DNA of 64,000 bases, from contig NZ_JABSTZ010000001.1 in the NCBI RefSeq assembly GCF_013283745.1, positions 1,444,406 to 1,508,405 on the forward strand. Reading direction: 5' to 3'. Shown piece by piece: positions 58,705 through 64,000 of the stretch. Every line of letters starts with the position of its first letter. Position 1 is the first letter of the stretch. The DNA is from Aeromicrobium stalagmiti. GTDB lineage: Bacteria > Actinomycetota > Actinomycetes > Propionibacteriales > Nocardioidaceae. The notes below the pieces were generated by a model, which saw only the letters and a list, made by a program, of their open reading frames with translations, was not told where the DNA came from and ran no database searches. Made by a program: the position numbers and the translations under genes.

Positions 58705-59777
58705 GCGCTCGGAGCCTCGTCGGTCGAGGTGAGCCACGAGTCGACGGCCGTGAGGGACGACGACACCAGGTCGCTCGGGGCGTACGACCGGCGGATCGAC
58801 ATGCGGCCCAGCTCGGCGAGCTCGCCGTCGGTGAGGCCCTGCGCCGCGCGGAGCACGGCGTACTGCCCGGCCAGGCGTGAGCCGAAGAGCAGGGGGTCGT
58901 CGGCGCCCAGCGCGACGTCGACGCCAGCCGCCATGAGGGGACGGATCGGCACCTCCTCGAGCGTGCTGAAGACACCCAGCGAGACGTTCGAGGTCGGGCA
59001 CACCTCGAGGGCGACGCCGCTGTCGGCGACCCGTCCCAGCACCGCGTCGCTCTCGGCCGCCCTGACCCCGTGGCCCAGCCGGTGCGGGTGCAGGTGGTCG
59101 AGGCACTGCGTCACGTGGGCGGGGCCGCGCAGCTCACCGCCGTGGGGCACGAGTGCCAGGCCGGCGCGCTCGGCGATCGCGAACGCGGGACCGAACGACG
59201 CGGTGTCGCCGCGCCGCTCGTCGTTGGAGAGGCCGAACCCGATCACGCCGCGCCCGGCGTACTGCGCCGCCAGGCGCGCGAGCGTCCTGGCGTCGAGCGG
59301 GTGCCGGGTGCGGTTGGCGGCGATCACCAGGCCCATGCCGATCCCCGCCCGTTGCGACGCGTCACGCACGGCGTCGATGACCAGGTCGGTGAAGTCGGTG
59401 ACGGTGCCGAAGCGCGCGGCGTAGCCCGAGGGGTCGACCTGGATCTCGGTCCAGACCGATCCGTCGGCGGCGTCGTCGAGGGCGGCCTCGAGCACAAGAC
59501 GGCGCACGTCCTCCTCGGTGCGCAGCACGGAGCGGGCGACGTCGTAGAGCCGCTGGAAGCGGAACCAGCCCTTCTCGTCGGCCGTGCTCAGCTCGGGCGG
59601 CCACTCCTCGGTCAGCGAGGTCGGCAGCCGGATGCCGTCGCGCTCGGCCAGCTCCAGCAGCGTGCCGTGGCGCATCGAGCCGGTGAAGTGCAGGTGCAGG
59701 TGCGCCTTCGGCAGCGCCGTGATCGAACGGGCGGGGGCCACACTGGCTGCGGGGAAGTCTTCGACCGGGTCGGGCAC
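58701..59777 (-). CDS. add: Adenosine deaminase
   Basis: Product of 358 residues. Zinc ligands H-x-H in LPKAHLHLHFTGSM, a third histidine in LVPHGGELRG with the glutamate, catalytic histidine in HRLGHGVRA, and the aspartates in VALGADDPLLFGS. It converts adenosine to inosine in purine salvage. The GTG start follows AGGATGG and begins VPDPVEDFPAASVAPARS before the conserved core. It is the first of three genes on the strand, followed by two DUF4190 genes. Confidence 0.9.
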   Translation of the reverse strand: MPDPVEDFPAASVAPARSITALPKAHLHLHFTGSMRHGTLLELAERDGIRLPTSLTEEWPPELSTADEKGWFRFQRLYDVARSVLRTEEDVRRLVLEAALDDAADGSVWTEIQVDPSGYAARFGTVTDFTDLVIDAVRDASQRAGIGMGLVIAANRTRHPLDARTLARLAAQYAGRGVIGFGLSNDERRGDTASFGPAFAIAERAGLALVPHGGELRGPAHVTQCLDHLHPHRLGHGVRAAESDAVLGRVADSGVALEVCPTSNVSLGVFSTLEEVPIRPLMAAGVDVALGADDPLLFGSRLAGQYAVLRAAQGLTDGELAELGRMSIRRSYAPSDLVSSSLTAVDSWLTSTDEAPSA

Positions 59778-59875
59778 ACCGCCATCCTGCCAGCCGCCGT
59801 ACGCGGGCGTGACCGGCGATGCCCCACGCCTCGGTTCGACGGCGGCACGTGCCACCACGTACACTTGACCCACCG

Positions 59876-59887
59876 GTGAATATTCAC
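59876..59887. promoter_or_regulatory. Perfect palindrome GTGAATATTCAC before tRNA-Trp
   Basis: A 12-base perfect palindrome preceded by TTGACC (59865-59870), in the region between add and tRNA-Trp. It could be an operator at the promoter of the tRNA-Trp/secE unit. Its binding protein is unknown. Confidence 0.4.
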
Positions 59888-59936
59888 TCTGAATCGTCAT
59901 GCCCGAAGCCGGGCGGCGGCTCGATGAAATTGACTG

Positions 59937-60009
59937 AGGGCACTAGCTCAACTGGCAGAGCATCGGTCTCCAAAACCGAAGGTTGGGGGTTCAAGTCCCT
60001 CGTGCCCTG
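59937..60009 (+). tRNA. tRNA-Trp (CCA)
   Basis: A 73-base cloverleaf. Acceptor AGGGCAC/GTGCCCT, anticodon loop CTCCAAA with anticodon CCA (59970-59972), T-arm GGGGGTTCAAGTCCCTC, discriminator G. It precedes secE by 35 bases, the usual tRNA-Trp-secE-nusG order of actinobacteria. Confidence 0.95.
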
Positions 60010-60044
60010 CGAAACACGACCATGACACGACCAAGGAGATTCAC

Positions 60045-60266
60045 GTGAGCGATCGTCACGAGCTGGCCGGCACGTCCGGCAAGCGCACCTCGCCGATCAC
60101 GTTCTACCGCCAGGTGATCGCCGAGCTCCGCAAGGTGGTCTGGCCGACCCGTCCGCAGGTCGTCAACTACTTCTGGGTGGTCCTCGTGTTCGTGCTGGTC
60201 ATGATGGCCATCGTGGCCGGACTCGACTACGGCTTCGGCAAGGCTGCGTTCGCCATCTTCGCCTAG
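60045..60266 (+). CDS. secE: Protein translocase subunit SecE
   Basis: Product of 73 residues, one-helix form. It has the amphipathic region PITFYRQVIAELRKVVWPTR with the conserved V-W-P-T, followed by the membrane helix VVLVFVLVMMAIVAGLDYGF. It stabilises SecY in the translocon. AAGGAGA precedes the GTG. Confidence 0.96.
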   Translation: MSDRHELAGTSGKRTSPITFYRQVIAELRKVVWPTRPQVVNYFWVVLVFVLVMMAIVAGLDYGFGKAAFAIFA

Positions 60267-60320
60267 CCACCCGCCCGACAGCACTCACCCGCACCAGACT
60301 TGCAAGGCCAAAGGATCACT

Positions 60321-61178
60321 GTGACTCAAGGTTACGAAGAGAACATCGACGTGGACACGGACGAGCTGTCCGACGTCCCGGACGTCGATGTCGACGCGCC
60401 TGACGCCGAGGAGCCGACCGACGAGGTCGACAGCCCGGCCGACGAGGCCGACGTCGACACGACGGACGACGCCGAGGGCTCTGACGACGCCGAGGTCGAC
60501 GAGGAGCAGGCCGACGAGGTCGACGCCTCCGCCGACGCTGACGAGGACGAGGACGACGCCCCCGTCGTCGACGCGCTCCAGGAGTTCAAGGACCGTCTCT
60601 ACAGCCAGTTTGGCGACTGGTACGTCGTCCACACCTACTCCGGCATGGAGAAGCGGGTGAAGTCGAACCTCGAGAACCGCGTCACCTCGCTCAACGCCGA
60701 GGACTACATCTTCGAGGTCGTCGTGCCCACCGAGGAGGTCGCCGAGATCAAGAACGGTCAGCGCAAGCTCGTCAAGCGCACCGTCCTTCCCGGCTACGTC
60801 CTGGTCCGCATGGACCTCACCGACGAGTCGTGGGGCGTCGTCCGCCACACCCCGTCGGTCACGGGCTTCGTGGGCAACTCCCACCAGCCCGTCCCCCTCA
60901 GTCTTGCCGAGGTCGAGAGCATGCTCGCCCCGGCAGTGGAGGCGGAAGTCGCAACTGCGGCGGACGCCCCCGATCAGCAGCAGACGAAGACCGCCAAGGT
61001 CGAGTTCTCCGACTTCGAGGTCGGCGACTCCGTCATGGTCGTCGATGGACCGTTCGCCACGCTGCACGCGACCATCACCGAGATCAACATCGATGCGCAG
61101 AGGGTCAAGGCCCTCGTGGAGATCTTCGGTCGCGAAACGCCGGTCGAGCTCAGCTTCACCCAGATCCAGAAGGTCTGA
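60321..61178 (+). CDS. nusG: Transcription termination/antitermination factor NusG
   Basis: Product of 285 residues. An acidic, low-complexity extension covers about residues 1-85 (Asp/Glu/Ala/Val), as in actinobacterial NusG. The NGN domain follows ([60 protein letters not shown]), then a linker, then KOW ([40 protein letters not shown]). It couples RNA polymerase to ribosomes or Rho. AAAGGA precedes the GTG; a start 21 bases upstream lacks a site. Confidence 0.95.
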   Translation: MTQGYEENIDVDTDELSDVPDVDVDAPDAEEPTDEVDSPADEADVDTTDDAEGSDDAEVDEEQADEVDASADADEDEDDAPVVDALQEFKDRLYSQFGDWYVVHTYSGMEKRVKSNLENRVTSLNAEDYIFEVVVPTEEVAEIKNGQRKLVKRTVLPGYVLVRMDLTDESWGVVRHTPSVTGFVGNSHQPVPLSLAEVESMLAPAVEAEVATAADAPDQQQTKTAKVEFSDFEVGDSVMVVDGPFATLHATITEINIDAQRVKALVEIFGRETPVELSFTQIQKV

Positions 61179-61238
61179 TCGCGAAGCGATCGTCGAGCCG
61201 ACCGAACTACTAGCAACAATCTATAAAGGACCCGAGAA

Positions 61239-61667
61239 ATGCCTCCCAAGAAGAAAGTCGCAGCCATCGTCAAGGTGCAGCTGCAGGCCGGTATGGCCAA
61301 CCCGGCACCGCCCGTCGGTACCGCGCTGGGCCCGCACGGCGTCAACATCATGGAGTTCTGCAAGGCCTACAACTCGGCCACAGAAGCCATGCGTGGCAAC
61401 GTCGTGCCGGTCGAGATCACGATCTACGAGGACCGCACCTTCAGCTTCATCACCAAGACGCCTCCGGCGGCTGAGCTGATCAAGAAGGCTGCTGGTCTGC
61501 AGAAGGGGTCGGCCATCCCGCACAAGGAGAAGGTCGGCAAGATCTCCAAGGACCAGATCCGCGAGATCGCCACGACCAAGCTGCCCGACCTCAACGCGAC
61601 CGACATCGACGCCGCGATGAAGATCGTCGAGGGCACCGCGCGCTCGATGGGCGTCACGACGGACTAG
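61239..61667 (+). CDS. rplK: 50S ribosomal protein L11
   Basis: Product of 142 residues, the family size. [40 protein letters not shown], and the C-terminal RNA-binding part ([34 protein letters not shown]) are diagnostic. It forms the GTPase-associated stalk base. AAAGGA with a 9-base spacing precedes the ATG. Confidence 0.98.
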   Translation: MPPKKKVAAIVKVQLQAGMANPAPPVGTALGPHGVNIMEFCKAYNSATEAMRGNVVPVEITIYEDRTFSFITKTPPAAELIKKAAGLQKGSAIPHKEKVGKISKDQIREIATTKLPDLNATDIDAAMKIVEGTARSMGVTTD

Positions 61668-61760
61668 GTCCGTCACACACCTACACCCGCACCACTAGTG
61701 GCAGGGCCGGCTGGGCCCGTTCAGACCACGACTGGTTCACACACAGAAGGAACACCAGAG

Positions 61761-62474
61761 ATGGCACAGCACAGCAAGGCGTACCGCGAGGTCGCCGAGA
61801 AGATCGACAAGGACAACCTCTACACGCCGCTCCAGGCCACCAACCTGGCCAAGGAGTCGGGCAGCAAGAAGTACGACTCGACGGTGGACGTCTCCATCCG
61901 CCTCGGCGTCGATCCCCGCAAGGCCGACCAGATGGTGCGCGGCACCGTCAACCTTCCGCACGGCACGGGCAAGACCGCACGGGTCCTGGTCTTCGCCACC
62001 GGCGCCAACGCCGAAGCTGCTCGTGAGGCCGGAGCCGACTTCGTCGGTGCCGACGAGCTGGTCGACAAGGTCAACGAGGGCTGGCTCGACTTCGACGCCG
62101 TCGTCGCGACGCCGGACATGATGGGCAAGGTCGGTCGCCTGGGTCGCGTGCTCGGCCCCCGCAACCTGATGCCGAACCCCAAGACCGGCACGGTCACCCC
62201 CGACGTCGCCAAGGCTGTCGGCGACATCAAGGGCGGCAAGATCGAGTTCCGCGTCGATCGTCACGCCAACCTGCACTTCGTGATCGGCAAGGCGTCGTTC
62301 TCCGCCGAGCAGCTCGCCGAGAACTACGGCGCCGCGCTCGACGAGGTCCTGCGTCTCAAGCCGGCCAGCTCGAAGGGTCGCTACGTCAAGAAGATCACGG
62401 TCTCCACGACCAACGGTCCCGGCATCCCGGTCGACCCGAGCCGCACCAAGAGCTACGCGCTCGACGAGGCCTGA
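61761..62474 (+). CDS. rplA: 50S ribosomal protein L1
   Basis: Product of 237 residues. [60 protein letters not shown] and [20 protein letters not shown] are the L1 signatures. AGAAGGAACACCAGAG precedes the ATG. It ends the L11 operon, followed by a strong terminator. Confidence 0.98.
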   Translation: MAQHSKAYREVAEKIDKDNLYTPLQATNLAKESGSKKYDSTVDVSIRLGVDPRKADQMVRGTVNLPHGTGKTARVLVFATGANAEAAREAGADFVGADELVDKVNEGWLDFDAVVATPDMMGKVGRLGRVLGPRNLMPNPKTGTVTPDVAKAVGDIKGGKIEFRVDRHANLHFVIGKASFSAEQLAENYGAALDEVLRLKPASSKGRYVKKITVSTTNGPGIPVDPSRTKSYALDEA

Positions 62475-62489
62475 GCCTCCTGCACGTCC

Positions 62490-62534
62490 CACCGGCCCTG
62501 TGCTGATGTCACTGACATCGGCACAGGGCCGGTG
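62490..62534 (+). terminator. Terminator of the rplKA operon
   Basis: A 45-base hairpin: CACCGGCCCTGTGC, then GATGTC, loop ACT, GACATC and GCACAGGGCCGGTG, 21 pairs with a single T-G. Confidence 0.92.
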
Positions 62535-62558
62535 TCGTTGCTGTCGGGGGATGGTGTG

Positions 62559-63305
62559 ATGAGGCTCAGCCGTGTCGTGGTGGGTGCAGCTGTCGTCCTG
62601 GGAGTCCTCAGCGGGTGCAGCGGGTCCGACACGACTGCCGGGTCGATCGACCCCGACTCGTTCATGCCCGACCTGATCGCCGCGATGCGCGAGCAGGGGT
62701 CGGTGAGCATCACGATGAAGGTCACCGGGTCCGGCGGATTCAGCGGCGAGGGCGACATGGTGTTCGGCCAGGACCCCGAGGAGTCCGACATCGACTTCCG
62801 GGCCGACACCGCGGGCGAGAGGTTCGGCATTCGCGTGGTCGACGGTCGCACGTTCATCGCCTACGACTCGCTGACGGACGGCAGGTTCTACGAGCTCGAC
62901 ACCGACGGCGGAGGCGCGCTGGAGCAGCAGCTCGGCAGCCTGGCGGACCAGCTCGACCCGAGCGCCTCGTTCGAGCCGTTCGCCGACTCGGTCACGTCGG
63001 TCGAGCAGGTGGGTGAGCCCGAGACGGTCGCCGGGGTCGAGTCGCAGCACCTGCGTGTCACGGTCGACACCGCCAAGATCGACAGCCCCGAGCTCCAGGG
63101 CCTCCCGGCGGCCCAGCTGCCCGACACGTTCACCTACGACTTCTGGGTCGACGACGACGGCCTGCTGCGCCGGGCCGCGTTCGAGCTCGGTGGCTTCGCC
63201 CTGTCGGGCGACTACCTCGACTACGGCAAGACCGACGAGATCCCCGTGCCGTCGGGAGACGAGCTGACGACGAAGAACCCGTTCGCCGGCGTCACCGCCG
63301 ACTAG
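62559..63305 (+). CDS. LppX/LprAFG-type lipoprotein
   Basis: Product of 248 residues. Lipoprotein signal with LGVLSGCSGS (lipidated Cys about residue 20). The mature part has the LolA/LppX-like half-barrel pattern: SVSITMKVTGSGGFSGEGDM, IRVVDGRTFIAYDSLTDGRF, and ESQHLRVTVDTAKIDSPELQ. Such proteins carry lipids (e.g. triacylglycerides or polyketide lipids) across the cell wall in mycobacteria. ATG preceded by GGGGGA. A paralogue follows 27 bases later. Confidence 0.85.
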   Translation: MRLSRVVVGAAVVLGVLSGCSGSDTTAGSIDPDSFMPDLIAAMREQGSVSITMKVTGSGGFSGEGDMVFGQDPEESDIDFRADTAGERFGIRVVDGRTFIAYDSLTDGRFYELDTDGGGALEQQLGSLADQLDPSASFEPFADSVTSVEQVGEPETVAGVESQHLRVTVDTAKIDSPELQGLPAAQLPDTFTYDFWVDDDGLLRRAAFELGGFALSGDYLDYGKTDEIPVPSGDELTTKNPFAGVTAD

Positions 63306-63332
63306 AGACACCCTGTCGAGGAGGTTACGATC

Positions 63333-64000
63333 GTGCCCATGAACCTGCGCCCGAAGAAGCTTGCCGCTGCTGCCTCTGTCGCCGTCCTCGTCCTCGGAGC
63401 CGCTGCGTGCGGTGGGAGCGACGACGGCGCCGCCTCGAAGGGGTCGTCGTCCGACTCCTCCTCGTCCTCCAGCTCGTCCTCGACCGGCGGTGAGCTGACG
63501 AAGGCCAACTTCATCTCCTCGGTCACCGACGCCCAGCTCGACGCGAAGTCCAGCCATGTCGTGATGGACATCGGCGTCGGTGGGCAGTCGATCAAGGCCG
63601 AGGGAGACGTCGAGGTCGGCGCCAGCGCTGCCGAGACCTCGATGAACCTGACCATGGACATGGGGTCCACGGGCATGGGGTCGCTCAAGATGGTCCTGGT
63701 CGACTCGATCCTCTACCTCAACTTCGGGCAGATGACCGGCGGCAAGTACGCCAAGATCGACCTCAACGACGACAGCAACCCGTTCGCCCAGCAGTTCGGC
63801 AGCATCACCGAGCAGCTCGACCCGTCCCAGCAGCTCGGGCAGTTCGAGGCGGCGCTGACGTCGTTCGAGAAGAAGGGCAGCCCCGAGAAGCTCGACGGAG
63901 TCGACGCCCAGCCCTACGAGGTGGTGCTCGACACCACCAAGATCAAGGCCTTCTCCGAGCTGCCCGGCGCAGCGAGCGCCCAGATGCCCAAGACGCTGAC
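63333..64000 (+). CDS. LppX/LprAFG-type lipoprotein (partial, 3' end outside)
   Basis: Cut by the window end after about 222 residues. Signal with VLVLGAAACGGSDD, then a Ser-rich linker, then the LppX-like domain: SSHVVMDIGVGGQSIKAEGD, MNLTMDMGSTGMGSLKMVLV, LDGVDAQPYEVVLDTTKIKA. It is a paralogue of the upstream gene. GAGGAGG lies 8 bases before the GTG at 63333; ATG at 63339 is the alternative start. Confidence 0.85.
   Translation, partial: MPMNLRPKKLAAAASVAVLVLGAAACGGSDDGAASKGSSSDSSSSSSSSSTGGELTKANFISSVTDAQLDAKSSHVVMDIGVGGQSIKAEGDVEVGASAAETSMNLTMDMGSTGMGSLKMVLVDSILYLNFGQMTGGKYAKIDLNDDSNPFAQQFGSITEQLDPSQQLGQFEAALTSFEKKGSPEKLDGVDAQPYEVVLDTTKIKAFSELPGAASAQMPKTL

Overview
The window is high-GC DNA with many GTG starts, stop/start overlaps of the ATGA, GTGA or TGATG type, and apparently leaderless genes. 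It carries an actinobacterial chromosome segment: an nuo operon, a NusG with a long acidic N-terminus, a GPGG-motif small membrane protein, DUF6458 and GAF-ANTAR proteins, and GTTT-N15-GGGTA promoters. A member of the Nocardioidaceae (Aeromicrobium/Nocardioides-like) is the best guess; this is an inference from content, not a database match.

Layout. 0-5.5 kb: the 3' end of the complex I operon (nuoI end, nuoJKLMN), every junction overlapping. 5.6-6.8 kb: yajQ, tRNA-Tyr, a strong terminator and a secreted protein. 7-11.3 kb: a tight three-gene operon of a PLP decarboxylase, a membrane GGDEF-EAL protein and a LuxI-like N-acyltransferase. 11.7-18.4 kb: a VOC protein, a class A beta-lactamase lipoprotein, an ABC transporter with a DesK/DesR-type two-component system, and a PAP2-DedA operon. 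The last two operons share an almost identical leader with an ATGAC/GTCAT palindrome. 18.4-24 kb: a GntR regulator divergent from 2,2-dialkylglycine decarboxylase, a deleted GAF-ANTAR gene, a LuxR protein with two C-terminal HTH domains, a GPGG micro-protein and an intact GAF-ANTAR protein. 24-28.8 kb: catalase, TetR and FBP proteins, a methyltransferase, and a CDGSH/heme-oxygenase-like pair.

28.8-33.6 kb is an arsenic island: an ArsR-phosphatase fusion, an aquaporin, arsenate reductase, ArsR and two ArsO-type flavoproteins, with no classical As(III) pump. It is followed by small membrane, DUF6153 and DUF305 proteins. 35-40.2 kb holds two more GGDEF-EAL proteins. 40.4-48.3 kb is a stress and signalling block: GNAT/USP remnants, DUF6458, a PASTA kinase, small proteins, a SAP protein, a hemerythrin, an adenylate cyclase and a divergent cNMP-binding protein. 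48.4-51.3 kb is a four-gene overlapping cluster (acyl-CoA dehydrogenase-like, PIG-L deacetylase, methyltransferase, glycosyltransferase). 51.35-55 kb is a cobalamin riboswitch with a B12 uptake system. The rest is housekeeping: pyrD, tRNA-Thr, tRNA-Met, rpmG, murB, DUF4190 proteins, an adenosine deaminase, tRNA-Trp, secE-nusG-rplK-rplA and two LppX/LprG-type lipoproteins, the last cut by the window end.

How it fits together. Six exact GTTT-N15-GGGTA sites, plus several one-mismatch versions, precede stress-type genes between 23 and 46 kb. This suggests a local concentration of an alternative sigma factor (SigB/SigF-type) regulon. The most novel-looking unit is the decarboxylase/GGDEF-EAL/acyltransferase operon, which could make and respond to an N-acyl amine signal. 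The strongest regulatory inference is that the DesR-like response regulator controls both its own operon and PAP2-DedA through the twin leaders.
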